A stretch of DNA of 64,000 nt. Source: an uncultured Geobacteraceae bacterium. Its GTDB lineage: Bacteria; Desulfobacterota; Desulfuromonadia; Geobacterales; Pseudopelobacteraceae. The DNA lies in assembly GCA_903876875.1 (NCBI GenBank), contig CAIRBT010000057.1:47736-111735 (forward strand). Reading direction: 5' to 3'. Shown here in pieces: positions 55,930 through 64,000 of this stretch. Below the pieces are notes generated by a model. It ran no database searches and was not told where the DNA came from. It saw nothing but the letters and a program-made list of their open reading frames with translations. The first letter of the stretch is position 1; each line of letters opens with the position of its first letter. The position numbers were made by a program, and so were the translations under genes.

Positions 55930-57093
55930 ATGAATTCCCGTACCATTATGATGGTTGCCGGTGAGGCTTCCGGTGACATCTACGGTGCCGACCTGGTCAG
56001 GGAGGTGCGTTTACTGGCACCCGAGAGCCGTTTCTTTGGTATCGGCGGTGCCCGGATGCGTGAGGCGGGGGTCGAGACTCTGGTTGACTCAGCAGATATG
56101 GCGGTTGTCGGTCTGGTTGAGGTTATCAAGCATTTTGATGTGATTTCCTCCGCCTTTAACCGGTTAAAACGGATAATTATCGAAGATCCGCCAGACCTGT
56201 TGATACTGATCGATTACCCCGGCTTCAATCTCCGCCTGGCTAAAATTGCCAAAAAGAGAAACGTCACCGTCCTCTATTATATCAGCCCCCAGATTTGGGC
56301 CTGGCGTCGGGGACGGGTTACCAAAATTGCCCGTCTGGTGGATCATATGGCGGTCATCCTCCCCTTTGAAGCCCCCTTCTATGAAAAGGCCGGGGTACCG
56401 GTTACCTTTGTCGGCCATCCCCTGCTCGATCTGGTCACCGTTACCACGGAGCGGGCAACAGCAGCCCAAAGCTTTGGTCTGGATCCGACACACAAGATCG
56501 TCGGTCTTTTTCCCGGCAGCCGCCGCAATGAGATCGAACGGCTGCTACCGGAAATCATTGCCGCTGCCACCCTTCTTAAAGAGCGGTTTCCTGACATCCA
56601 GTTTCTGCTGCCACTGGCTTCCACCCTTTCGGAAGAGGACATCATGCCCCGCCTGCGGGAAGCGGCACTGCCGGTCACTATCACCCGGGAACGCATTCAT
56701 GACATGATCCGTGCCTGCGACGCCGTCATCTCGGTTTCCGGCACTGTCACCCTGGAAATTGCCCTGGTGGGTACCCCCCTGGTTATTATCTACAAACTAT
56801 CCCCCCTTACCTATCAGTTGGCCAAACGATTGATAAAAGTGCCGAATATCGGCCTTTGTAATATTGTGGCCGGAGAAACCGTGGTACGGGAGCTGATTCA
56901 GGAGCAGGCAAACGGAGCTGAAATTGCCGATGAAATCACCTCACTGCTGACAAACGCCAACTACCGGGGGGAGATAGTCAACAAACTGGCCGCCATCCGG
57001 GCTAAACTGGGGCAGGGGGGAGCATCGGCACGGGTTGCCCGTCTGGCCGTTTCCCTTAGTCAGCAGGGAGTGATGAATGGTACTCACCCATGA
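55930..57093 (+). CDS. lpxB: Lipid-A-disaccharide synthase
   Basis: 387 residues, GT19. It joins lipid X and UDP-diacyl-sugar into the lipid A disaccharide. Family blocks: MVAGEASGDIYGADLVREV, FFGIGGARMREAG, YYISPQIWAWRRGRV, FPGSRRNEIERLLP and SGTVTLEIALVGTPLVIIYKLS. ATG 55930 is chosen. Its stop overlaps the acyltransferase gene by 4 bases. Confidence 0.97.
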   Translation: MNSRTIMMVAGEASGDIYGADLVREVRLLAPESRFFGIGGARMREAGVETLVDSADMAVVGLVEVIKHFDVISSAFNRLKRIIIEDPPDLLILIDYPGFNLRLAKIAKKRNVTVLYYISPQIWAWRRGRVTKIARLVDHMAVILPFEAPFYEKAGVPVTFVGHPLLDLVTVTTERATAAQSFGLDPTHKIVGLFPGSRRNEIERLLPEIIAAATLLKERFPDIQFLLPLASTLSEEDIMPRLREAALPVTITRERIHDMIRACDAVISVSGTVTLEIALVGTPLVIIYKLSPLTYQLAKRLIKVPNIGLCNIVAGETVVRELIQEQANGAEIADEITSLLTNANYRGEIVNKLAAIRAKLGQGGASARVARLAVSLSQQGVMNGTHP

Positions 57094-58004
57094 AGGATAT
57101 CATCTGGCGGCTCCAGGCCGCACTATTCTCCCTGTTCACCCTCTGTGTGGCATCCCTTCCCTACTCCCAATCGCTCCGCATCGGCAGGAATACCGGACGC
57201 TTTCTCTACAACGTCCTCCATTCCCGTCGGGAAATTGCCATCGACAGTATCAATCAGTCCCTCCCCTTCATGCAGAAACATCCGGCCTGGACCGGGGAGT
57301 TCAATAGTGCGGAGGAGATCGCCCGTGCCACCTTCATGAATCTGGGCGTTTCCATCGTAGAAGTATGTCGGCTCTACCACGGCAAAGGGGATATGCTGAT
57401 AGACTCCATTGATGTTTCCGGACTGGAGCATTTCAGGCAGGCCCGTCTCAAAGAGAAGGGGCTTATTTTAGTCAGCGGTCATTGTGGCAACTGGGAATTG
57501 GTCTCATTATCGTTTCAGCGGTTGTTCGGTGAGAATGTTTCGGCAGTAGCCCGTCATCAGAACAACCCCTATCTGCACGCGGTTGTTGAAAAAATGCGCA
57601 TGAGTTACGGCAATAAAATTATTTATAACAAGTCGGCGTTACGCCCCATACTTGGCGTTATCAAACAGAATGGTGTTATCGGGATGCTGACCGACCAGGC
57701 GGTATTTGAAAACAATGGCGCATTGGTGGAGTTTCTCGGCAGAACTGCCTGGGCAAACAGGGCTCCGGCCATCATCGCCCATAAAACCGGCGTACCGCTG
57801 GTTCCACTCTTCAGTCATCGCTCCGGCACTCGCCACACCATAACCATCCATCCCGAGTACGTGCTCTGCGGAGACCGGTCAGAAGCAGGCATTAATCGGG
57901 ACATCCAGGCGTTAACCCGCTATCTGGAAGATTTTGTCTGTGCCCATCCGGCCGACTGGTACTGGTTGCACCGCCGCTGGAAACGTGCCGGAGAGCCCAT
58001 ATGA
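57090..58004 (+). CDS. LpxL/HtrB-like lysophospholipid acyltransferase family protein
   Basis: 304 residues. One N-terminal hydrophobic anchor (about 8-25), then the HX4E catalytic motif in LILVSGHCGNWELVSL, with NPYLHAVVEKMR and the late TDQAVFENNG block. Family members add secondary acyl chains to Kdo-lipid A at the cytoplasmic membrane face. It is coupled to lpxB (ATGA) and to the PAP2 gene. In many relatives msbA occupies this place; it is absent here. Confidence 0.9.
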   Translation: MKDIIWRLQAALFSLFTLCVASLPYSQSLRIGRNTGRFLYNVLHSRREIAIDSINQSLPFMQKHPAWTGEFNSAEEIARATFMNLGVSIVEVCRLYHGKGDMLIDSIDVSGLEHFRQARLKEKGLILVSGHCGNWELVSLSFQRLFGENVSAVARHQNNPYLHAVVEKMRMSYGNKIIYNKSALRPILGVIKQNGVIGMLTDQAVFENNGALVEFLGRTAWANRAPAIIAHKTGVPLVPLFSHRSGTRHTITIHPEYVLCGDRSEAGINRDIQALTRYLEDFVCAHPADWYWLHRRWKRAGEPI

Positions 58005-58684
58005 GCAGTAAAACTCGCGATTTTCTTATCCCCACCCTACTACTGTTCCTGGTAACCGTGCTGATCGGCATTACCGGTGGCGACCTGAAACTTTCTTCAC
58101 TCTTCTACATCAATGGTGCATGGCCCATCGGCGACCAGCAACCATGGCATGGTCTCTACCTCCTTGATCGTATACCGTCCATAGGTATGGGGAGCTGCGG
58201 ATTGGCTGCCGCCATCGCGGGGGGGATCTATCAGCAGCGACGTCACTGGGTGAAACCGGGACTTTTTCTCGTTCTCCTGCTGGTCATCGGACCGGGACTG
58301 ACGGTCAATGCCCTGTTCAAGGAATACTGGGGACGCCCCCGCCCCCGGGAGGTCATGCAACTCGGCGGCACCAAGGAGTTCCTTCACCCCTGGCAAAAGG
58401 GGATTGCTCACAAGGGGCGTTCCTTCCCTTCGGGGCATTCGTCGGCCGCCTTCTATCTTTCTGCCCCCTTCTTTGTCCTGAGAAGGCGAAAACCACAAGC
58501 TGCCAGACTCTGGCTCTGGGGAGGCATCGCTTTCGGGCTCCTCATGAGTATTGCCCGCATCACCCAGGGGGGACACTTTCTCACCGACACCATCTGGGCG
58601 TGGGGAATAGTTCATCTGCTGGCGGTTTCCCTCTGCTACCTGATGGGGCTTGACCGGAGCGATCCCCTGCCACAGAAAGATTAA
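58001..58684 (+). CDS. PAP2-family phosphatase, possible lipid A phosphatase (LpxE/LpxF-like)
   Basis: 227 residues with about six transmembrane helices. All three acid-phosphatase motifs are present: KEYWGRPRPRE, SFPSGHSSA, and ARITQGGHFLTD. Members remove phosphate from lipid A or from isoprenyl or phosphatidyl lipids on the periplasmic side. The position inside a lipid A operon favours lipid A dephosphorylation; an undecaprenyl-PP phosphatase role cannot be excluded. Start overlaps the acyltransferase gene. Confidence 0.88.
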   Translation: MSSKTRDFLIPTLLLFLVTVLIGITGGDLKLSSLFYINGAWPIGDQQPWHGLYLLDRIPSIGMGSCGLAAAIAGGIYQQRRHWVKPGLFLVLLLVIGPGLTVNALFKEYWGRPRPREVMQLGGTKEFLHPWQKGIAHKGRSFPSGHSSAAFYLSAPFFVLRRRKPQAARLWLWGGIAFGLLMSIARITQGGHFLTDTIWAWGIVHLLAVSLCYLMGLDRSDPLPQKD

Positions 58685-58691
58685 TCGACCG

Positions 58692-59978
58692 ATGTTTTAT
58701 GCCATCTACAACATACTTTCCCTGTTTTTGGTTCTTCCGGTATTCCTGTTCAACATATACCGTTCCTTCAAACGGGGCTGGCCCCTGGCAATCCCGGAAC
58801 GCTTCGGTTTTGTAGCAAAGCATCTGCTGGCACCGGTGGCGGATCGTCCGGTCATCTGGCTCCATGCCGTCTCCGTAGGCGAGATTATTGCCGCCCGCCC
58901 CCTGCTTCTGGCACTCCGCAGCAGCTACCCGCTCCACGCCCTTGTCGTCACCTGCACCACCGAAACCGGCAAGACAACGGCGGAACGCTTTCCCGAGATA
59001 GACCTCTGCCTCTATTTCCCCTTTGATTTCCTCCCCTCGGTTAAAGCCATCTTTTCCGCAGTCAAACCGCGCATTATCATCATCATGGAGACGGAGATCT
59101 GGCCTAACTTCTGCCGGGAGGCGGCACGACGTAACATCCCGCTCCTGTTGGCCAACGGGCGGATTTCAGACCGCTCCTTCAAACGGTATCTCTCGTTTGG
59201 CTGGTTTTTCCGTCCCGCACTCCGCTGTTTCTCGGCTATCTGCATGCAGTCTGCCACCGGATGTAACCGGATTACCGCCATTGGAGCCGCTGGAAGCATT
59301 GTTCACGAGGCGGGGAATCTCAAACATGATATTGCGTCCCGACCGACCAATGACACCGACCGCACAGAGCTGCGCATCCGCTATGCCATTCCGGCCTCCA
59401 GCTGTGTCTGGACCGTCGGCAGCTGCCGTGAAGGTGAAGAACCGTTCCTCATTGCGACCTACCGGAAACTGCGGGAGGAATTCGACAACCTGCTGCTCGT
59501 GCTGGTACCACGCCACACGGAGCGGTGTGGTATCATCGGGGGACTGCTTGAACAGGCAGAACTCCCCTTTCGCCTCAGAACATCCCTGAAGGAAAATGAC
59601 ACGCCACTCCGCACTGGTGAGGTGTTGCTGGTAGACACCGTTGGTGAAATGATGGATCTGTATCGTCTGGCTGATTTTTCCTTTGTCGGAGGCAGTCTGG
59701 TGCCAATTGGGGGACACAACCTCCTTGAACCGGCATCGGTCGGTGTGCCGTCTGTTTTTGGCCCATATATGGCAAATTTCCGGGAGATTGAAACACTGGT
59801 TCGGGAGTATGGTGCCGGTGTCCAGATTCAGTCTCCCGACGAATTGACCACCACCTGTCAGACCCTGATCACCAGCACCGAACTGCGCCGCGTGCTGGGG
59901 CAGAATGGGCTCAAACTGCTGCGGGATAACGGCGGAGCCGCAGCACGGCATCTGGAAATAATTGCTCGGTATCTGTAG
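58692..59978 (+). CDS. waaA: 3-deoxy-D-manno-octulosonic acid (Kdo) transferase
   Basis: 428 residues, GT30. It transfers Kdo from CMP-Kdo to the lipid A precursor. An N-terminal membrane anchor (IYNILSLFLVLPVFLFNIY) is followed by WLHAVSVGEIIAARPLL with the catalytic Glu, METEIWPNF, NGRISDRSFKRY, VPRHTERC and FVGGSLVPIGGHNLLEPA. ATG 58692 is preferred because it precedes the anchor helix directly; the longer in-frame start overlaps the PAP2 gene. Confidence 0.96.
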   Translation: MFYAIYNILSLFLVLPVFLFNIYRSFKRGWPLAIPERFGFVAKHLLAPVADRPVIWLHAVSVGEIIAARPLLLALRSSYPLHALVVTCTTETGKTTAERFPEIDLCLYFPFDFLPSVKAIFSAVKPRIIIIMETEIWPNFCREAARRNIPLLLANGRISDRSFKRYLSFGWFFRPALRCFSAICMQSATGCNRITAIGAAGSIVHEAGNLKHDIASRPTNDTDRTELRIRYAIPASSCVWTVGSCREGEEPFLIATYRKLREEFDNLLLVLVPRHTERCGIIGGLLEQAELPFRLRTSLKENDTPLRTGEVLLVDTVGEMMDLYRLADFSFVGGSLVPIGGHNLLEPASVGVPSVFGPYMANFREIETLVREYGAGVQIQSPDELTTTCQTLITSTELRRVLGQNGLKLLRDNGGAAARHLEIIARYL

Positions 59979-60027
59979 CTATGACACAACGTCCTCTCCC
60001 GTGAGGAATTTCTGGAGATTATTTATT

Positions 60028-60831
60028 ATGACATCCAAAGAATTGTATCAAGGCTTCCTTGAGGAAGCAGTCACGGCGGCACAGATCGCCGGGCAGTACC
60101 AAAAAGCCCGTTTCACCACCGCGCTCACCATAGAGATGAAGGGGGAGAAGGATCTGGTGACCGAGGTTGACAAGGAGTCCGAACGGCTCATCGTCTCCCA
60201 CCTGCTCTCCCGCTTCCCCGACCATGACATTGTTGCCGAAGAGGGGGTGTACCCCCCTAGCAATTCCGGCTATCGCTGGATCATTGATCCGGTGGATGGC
60301 ACCACCAACTACGCCCACGGCTTCCCCTGGTTCTGTTCTTCAATCGCCCTTGAGTACCACCACGATCTGGTGGCCGGTGTTATCCATAATCCGGTGTACG
60401 GCGAACTGTTCACCGCCACCAAGGGGGGCGGAGCTTTCCTGAATGGCACCCGGCTCGCGGCATCACAAACGCCCTCCCTCCCGCGGGCACTGCTGGCCAC
60501 CGGTTTTCCTTACGATTGTGCCACCGATCCGGCCAACAACTTTACCAATTTCGTTGCTTTTCAGAAGGGAGCCCAGGGGATCCGCCGTGCCGGGGCAGCG
60601 GCACTCGATCTGGCCTACGTGGCGGCGGGCAGAGTGGATGGTTTTTGGGAACTCAAACTGAAACCGTGGGATGTGGCGGCCGGTGTTCTGCTGGTGCAGG
60701 AAGCGGGGGGCAGAGTCACCGCCTTTGACGGCTCCCCCTTCGGTATCTTCGATGGCCGCATTGTGGCCAGTAACGGTCTGATCCACGATGAAATGGTTGC
60801 CATGCTAGCATCGGTTGCGGCAGAGAACTGA
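60028..60831 (+). CDS. suhB: Inositol monophosphatase family protein (SuhB-like)
   Basis: 267 residues. Metal-site motifs: LVTEVDKESERLI, VAEEG, WIIDPVDGTTNYAHGFPWF, and LKPWDVAAGVLLVQEAGG. It is a Mg-dependent phosphatase; SuhB also acts in rRNA transcription complexes. ATG 60028 is chosen because GGAG lies 10 bases upstream; a longer start at 59962 overlaps waaA. It stands between waaA and lpxK in the same direction, so it is co-transcribed, although a direct role in LPS synthesis is not established. Confidence 0.9.
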   Translation: MTSKELYQGFLEEAVTAAQIAGQYQKARFTTALTIEMKGEKDLVTEVDKESERLIVSHLLSRFPDHDIVAEEGVYPPSNSGYRWIIDPVDGTTNYAHGFPWFCSSIALEYHHDLVAGVIHNPVYGELFTATKGGGAFLNGTRLAASQTPSLPRALLATGFPYDCATDPANNFTNFVAFQKGAQGIRRAGAAALDLAYVAAGRVDGFWELKLKPWDVAAGVLLVQEAGGRVTAFDGSPFGIFDGRIVASNGLIHDEMVAMLASVAAEN

Positions 60832-60839
60832 AAAAGCCC

Positions 60840-61958
60840 ATGACGTCATCATACCACGCATACTGGCGGGCAATGGCCTCAGGCAGCCGACAAACCACAG
60901 GGGACAAGTTTTTTCTACTGCTGCTCACCCCCCTTTCCTGGCTCTACGGGACTGTACTACTGATCCGAAGTCTCTTCTACCGGTTCGGCATACTTACAAC
61001 GCTCCGGCTTCCGCGTCCCGTTATCTCCATCGGCAACATCACCGTGGGCGGCACCGGCAAAACTCCGGCTACCGCCCTGGTAGCCCGCCATCTCATTGCC
61101 TCCGGCTATCGGGTTGCCGTCATCTCCCGTGGGTACGGCGGCACCCTGGAGGGGCAGTGCTGCGTGGTCAGCGATGGCACCAGCATCATGGTACAGGCAA
61201 CGGCATGCGGCGACGAACCCTATCTGCTGGCTTCAACCGTTCCGGGACTCATGGTGATCATCGGTTCTGACCGCTATGCCGCCGGCATGCTGGCGGTTGA
61301 GCAGCTTTCGCCCGACATCTTCCTGCTCGATGACGGCTTCCAGCACCTGCGTCTCCATCGGGATCTCAATATTCTGCTGCTTGACTACACGAATTCCTAC
61401 GGCAACGGCTTGACACTGCCGGGCGGACTATTGCGGGAACCGCTGTCCGCCCTCCAGCGGGCTGATTTGATGGTATTCACCCGGACACCCGGAAACGCTG
61501 TGGCACCACAACCGGTCAGCACTATCCCCTCCTGCACTGCTCGACACGCCATCGTGAATCTGCTCCCCCTTGACAACCACCAACCGATACCTTTTTCCCA
61601 TTGCCATGGTTGCACCTTCCTCGCCTTTGCCGGCATTGCCGATCCCGAATCATTCTTTTCCAGCTTACGGGGCGCAGGGTTAGAGCTGATTCACACCATT
61701 TCTTTTCCTGATCATGCTGATTATACGGGGGAAAACCGGAAGAAGATCGAGGACGCACTCGACTACTACGGAGCGGATTTTCTGGTAACAACGGAAAAAG
61801 ACGGCGTTAAATTGCAGGATCTCCCAGGGGAGCTGCGGGAACGTCTTCTCCTCACGCAGCTTGAACTGACCATCGGGCAACCGGAAGTACTTCATGAGCT
61901 TTTACAGCGGGTTATCGCTGCTATCCCTCACGAAAATGCCCGGATTCAGCCGTCGTAG
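60840..61958 (+). CDS. lpxK: Tetraacyldisaccharide 4'-kinase
   Basis: 372 residues. It phosphorylates the lipid A disaccharide at the 4' position at the inner membrane. A membrane-contact helix near the start (FFLLLLTPLSWLYGTVLLIRS in part) is followed by Walker A ISIGNITVGGTGKTP, SRGYGG, DVFLLDDGFQH-type ILLDDGFQHLRLHRD with the catalytic Asp and His, and TTEKDGVKL. It is the last gene of the operon. Its 3' end overlaps the convergent GT9 gene by 13 bases. Confidence 0.96.
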   Translation: MTSSYHAYWRAMASGSRQTTGDKFFLLLLTPLSWLYGTVLLIRSLFYRFGILTTLRLPRPVISIGNITVGGTGKTPATALVARHLIASGYRVAVISRGYGGTLEGQCCVVSDGTSIMVQATACGDEPYLLASTVPGLMVIIGSDRYAAGMLAVEQLSPDIFLLDDGFQHLRLHRDLNILLLDYTNSYGNGLTLPGGLLREPLSALQRADLMVFTRTPGNAVAPQPVSTIPSCTARHAIVNLLPLDNHQPIPFSHCHGCTFLAFAGIADPESFFSSLRGAGLELIHTISFPDHADYTGENRKKIEDALDYYGADFLVTTEKDGVKLQDLPGELRERLLLTQLELTIGQPEVLHELLQRVIAAIPHENARIQPS

Positions 61959-62977
61959 TTTGATCGCCATACCTGTACTTTTTCCAGCACATCCTGTGCT
62001 GAGATACGGGACATCCGATCGGAATGATTTTCCATGGTAACGGGGTAATCTTCACCCGGCTCACCATACACATCCACCACCAGATCTTGAAATTTCCGGT
62101 ACGGCCCAACCCGTTTTGGATTAGAATACCCCATCAGGGAAATCACTGGACGATCAAGAGCCACCGTAATATGGAGCGGGCCCGTATCAAGTGAAATCAC
62201 CAGAGCCGCCCCATCCAGAATTCCTACCAACCCCCGTAGTCCGCCATTGCCGAGGGCGGTCAACGGCTTGTGACTGGCTTGTTCCATGATAACCCGTTCG
62301 CACTCCACCTCAACGGCGGAACGCCCCCCCACCAGGATCGGCTGCAGACCGAAGTCAGCGTACAGAGCGTCACACACCTGAGCCCACCGTTCCGGAAGCC
62401 AGTTTTTTTGAAGCTTACTGGTGGCAACAACAATCGGCACCGCCGGTCGCTCCAGAGGTGCGTAGAACGCTTTCTGCCACTGACGCTCCGCGTCGTTCCA
62501 GGGGCCAAGCCCCCAGGTAACCGGTTCTGCCGGAGCCTCCAGCCACTGACAGAACTCAAGGTACTGATCCTGAACATGTTGCATCGGATGGGGGGGAATA
62601 CGATGGGTGGTGAACAGCCAGTTGAGGTCACGGGCCCGTGCAAAGTCAAAACCAAGCTTCACCGGAGCATTCACAAAGGAGGCTACGACATTTGCCTTAA
62701 AATAGACCTGTAGGCCGATGAGCAGATCGAAGGAACGGTGCCGCAGCTGTTCCCGAACGTCAAGAAAGCCGCGCATGCCTTTGGTTCTATCAAAGAGGAT
62801 AATTTCATCCACCAGCCGGTGTCCCCGAACCAGCATGGCCGGTCCCGGTTGCAAGATCCAAGTGACCTTCATCGATGGATTGGCTCTTTTCAGGGCGTGC
62901 AGAACCGGCAGCACATGCACCGTATCCCCTACGGCACTCATCATGACAATACAGACCCGCTCTGTTGCTACTCGCAT
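61946..62977 (-). CDS. GT9 heptosyltransferase-family protein
   Basis: 343 residues in two Rossmann domains. It begins VCIVMMSAVGDTVHVLPVL, the heptosyltransferase start, and has ATSKLQKNWLPERWAQVCDAL, a loop around GGRSAVEVE, and the donor-site stretch VISLDTGPLHITVALDRPVI. Family members (WaaC, WaaF, WaaQ) add heptose to the inner LPS core. Which heptose is not clear from sequence. The start ATG follows GGGGAG. The Kdo-kinase-like gene overlaps it upstream by 10 bases, so they form a core-assembly pair. Confidence 0.9.
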   Translation of the reverse strand: MRVATERVCIVMMSAVGDTVHVLPVLHALKRANPSMKVTWILQPGPAMLVRGHRLVDEIILFDRTKGMRGFLDVREQLRHRSFDLLIGLQVYFKANVVASFVNAPVKLGFDFARARDLNWLFTTHRIPPHPMQHVQDQYLEFCQWLEAPAEPVTWGLGPWNDAERQWQKAFYAPLERPAVPIVVATSKLQKNWLPERWAQVCDALYADFGLQPILVGGRSAVEVECERVIMEQASHKPLTALGNGGLRGLVGILDGAALVISLDTGPLHITVALDRPVISLMGYSNPKRVGPYRKFQDLVVDVYGEPGEDYPVTMENHSDRMSRISAQDVLEKVQVWRSNYDG

Positions 62978-63762
62978 CGGTAATTCTCCCCTGTCGCGGC
63001 CGCCAGTCGGGCCAAAGCATCCTCAGTAAAATCAAGCCCCCACCGGTTGCGCCACTTCCTGATGGAACGTGCCAAGCGGGTAAAGTTGCGGTGGGCGGCA
63101 TCGGCACCGGGAAAAGTCACCCGGTCCACATCCAGCAGAAAAGCTGTTAATTCGCCATCGGTTTCGGCAAGATAGATATTTTTCAGGTTCAGGTCACCGT
63201 GGTACGCCCCAATCCCCCCCAGTGAGGTAAGCAGCCGCCCCATCGCAGCGATAGTCCGCTCCCGCCCAGATTCATCATACATCCCCCAGAGAGCTGGTGC
63301 ATCACCACCGGTTGGTAACCGTCTCGTCATGACATCACACCGGGCAGAGATACCGGCCACCGGGTAGACACCATAGGCCACCACTTCCGGCGTAGCTATG
63401 CCTGCGGCGGTCAACCGTAACGTTACCTCCAACTCACGGGGTGCCCGGGTCGGCAGCAGAAAAAATTCCCCCGTGAGGTTGCGCAACAGACCGCCGTGGC
63501 TGTTCCGCCGCACCACAACCGGTGTTAGCGGATCAGTCGGTAAATCAACGGCGTATACAGCACCTCGCCCCCGCATTTCCTCCCGGTTCGCCTGACCTCC
63601 AGCCCACTCATACAGAGTTCCCATGGCAAGGACATCCGCAACGACTCCGATAGCCCATTCAGACACAACGGCACGCCGCCCTTCGGCCTCCAGGGATACA
63701 TACCCCTTCGGCACTCCACTTGTTTTTTGAATGTTCGGGAACAAACCCACAGCAGTTTTCAT
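62968..63762 (-). CDS. Kdo kinase / WaaP-family LPS core kinase (KdkA-like)
   Basis: About 264 residues with a eukaryotic-kinase-like fold. VVVRRNSHGGLL includes the ATP-binding basic residues; the catalytic loop is AYHGDLNLKNIYL (H-G-D-x4-N type), and FLLDVDRVTF replaces the DFG metal site. KdkA phosphorylates the first Kdo. ATG 63762 is preceded by GGGGA; a GTG at 63804 with GGAG upstream is an alternative that would overlap the previous gene. It is coupled to the GT9 gene. Confidence 0.87.
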   Translation of the reverse strand: MKTAVGLFPNIQKTSGVPKGYVSLEAEGRRAVVSEWAIGVVADVLAMGTLYEWAGGQANREEMRGRGAVYAVDLPTDPLTPVVVRRNSHGGLLRNLTGEFFLLPTRAPRELEVTLRLTAAGIATPEVVAYGVYPVAGISARCDVMTRRLPTGGDAPALWGMYDESGRERTIAAMGRLLTSLGGIGAYHGDLNLKNIYLAETDGELTAFLLDVDRVTFPGADAAHRNFTRLARSIRKWRNRWGLDFTEDALARLAAATGENYRCE

Positions 63763-63788
63763 ATTTTCCCCGCCCGGACAAACCGGAG

Positions 63789-64000
63789 CTACCTGTTCCC
63801 CCACAACAGCTCCACAGCCACCCCGGCAACCTCGGCAGCTTCTTCAGCACTCATCCCTCTCTGCAGCAATCGCTTGCCAACCTCAATCTTACCTTCAATC
63901 TTACCCTCAATCTTACCCTCAATCTTACCCTCAATCCATGATGTTTTTACAGAACTCTCCGTAATACGGCGGTCTTCTATATAACTTTCATATTCCTCAC
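63789..64000 (-). CDS. Rpn-family nuclease / PD-(D/E)XK transposase, C-terminal part
   Basis: The last 69 codons of a minus-strand gene whose start lies right of the window. The reading EEYESYIEDRR, then a four-fold IEGK repeat, then GKRLLQRGMSAEEAAEVAGV and a TAG stop, is the typical end of Rpn recombination-promoting nuclease proteins (YhgA-like): charged EGK linker plus a short helical tail. The nuclease core is not in the window, so activity cannot be judged. The stop lies 27 bases before the KdkA start. Confidence 0.8.
   Translation of the reverse strand, partial: EEYESYIEDRRITESSVKTSWIEGKIEGKIEGKIEGKIEVGKRLLQRGMSAEEAAEVAGVAVELLWGNR
63882..63936 (-). repeat. 12-bp tandem repeat encoding IEGK
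   Basis: Four full copies of CTCAATCTTACC (one copy with a single T for C change) and the start of a fifth, read on the plus strand. On the minus strand each unit encodes Ile-Glu-Gly-Lys inside the Rpn-like gene. Copy number can change without breaking the frame. Confidence 0.92.

Noticed and set aside
63882..63936. CRISPR-like short repeat
   Set aside because: The units are directly adjacent 12-mers without spacers and encode a protein linker, so this is not a CRISPR array.
63720..63984. Three overlapping plus-strand frames with a repeated tail
   Set aside because: They read the 12-bp repeat of the minus-strand Rpn-like gene in the wrong direction, without ribosome sites.
1..64000. tRNA, rRNA, complete insertion sequence, prophage or restriction system
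   Set aside because: None could be recognised by eye; a tRNAscan or Infernal run would be needed to exclude small RNA genes.

Overview
The window reads as chromosomal DNA of a free-living Gram-negative deltaproteobacterium, most likely of the Geobacter/Pelobacter group (Desulfuromonadia). This is inferred from gene content and order, because no rRNA or tRNA gene is visible. The signs are: murA followed by hisG(short)-hisD-hisC-hisB, a lysS-lolC-lolD-bamA-skp-lpxD-fabZ-lpxA operon, a membrane pyrophosphatase, and very dense two-component and c-di-GMP-type signalling.

Layout. (1) 1-2271, minus: an ArnB-like aminotransferase cut by the window edge and an ArnT-like glycosyltransferase, probably for lipid A or polysaccharide modification. 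(2) 2291-3360, minus: two small proteins behind a textbook sigma-28 promoter and in front of a strong terminator, then a small lipoprotein. (3) 3556-7953, plus: a histidine kinase and NtrC-type regulator pair, a canonical sigma-54 promoter, a long leader, an unannotated 29-residue membrane peptide, a ribbon-helix-helix protein and an IHF-beta-like protein. (4) 7950-14832, minus: a compact operon of a GT41 (O-GlcNAc-transferase-like) enzyme and the three parts of a LapBCE-like type I secretion system. (5) 15154-16710: an AspT/YidE-type transporter. (6) 16838-29450, plus: a signalling block of three histidine kinases (two carrying receiver domains), a single-domain receiver, an NtrC-type regulator, a receiver-PP2C phosphatase, a STAS protein, a PhnD-like binding protein paired with a TorS-like phosphorelay kinase, and a receiver-HD-GYP protein. 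(7) 29576-32735: a thymidylate-kinase-like protein with a degraded active site, an exported OB-fold-like protein, and PilZ and HDOD proteins. (8) 32840-33140: a probable small transcript with its own promoter and terminator. (9) 33259-38212: murA and hisGDCB. (10) 38333-45113: a CpoB-like lipoprotein, hppA, RNase E/G, and a repeat-containing lipoprotein. (11) 45246-61958: a 16-gene operon-like run for lysyl-tRNA synthetase, lipoprotein release, outer-membrane protein assembly and lipid A/Kdo synthesis, including a gnnA/gnnB-like pair between lpxA and lpxB. (12) 61946-64000, minus: a heptosyltransferase-family enzyme, a Kdo-kinase-like protein, and the 3' end of an Rpn-type nuclease/transposase gene with an in-frame 12-bp tandem repeat.

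How it fits together. Much of the window serves the cell envelope: lipid A precursors, Kdo and core assembly, BamA/Skp/Lol machinery, a CpoB-like protein, MurA, type I secretion and Ara4N-type modification. The other theme is regulation, with two sigma-54 activators, a phosphorelay, an incomplete partner-switching set, and HD-GYP, PilZ and HDOD proteins. The least explained parts are the sigma-54 unit at 6944-7953, the small transcript at 32871-33140, the altered thymidylate kinase at 29576, and the GT41-led secretion operon.
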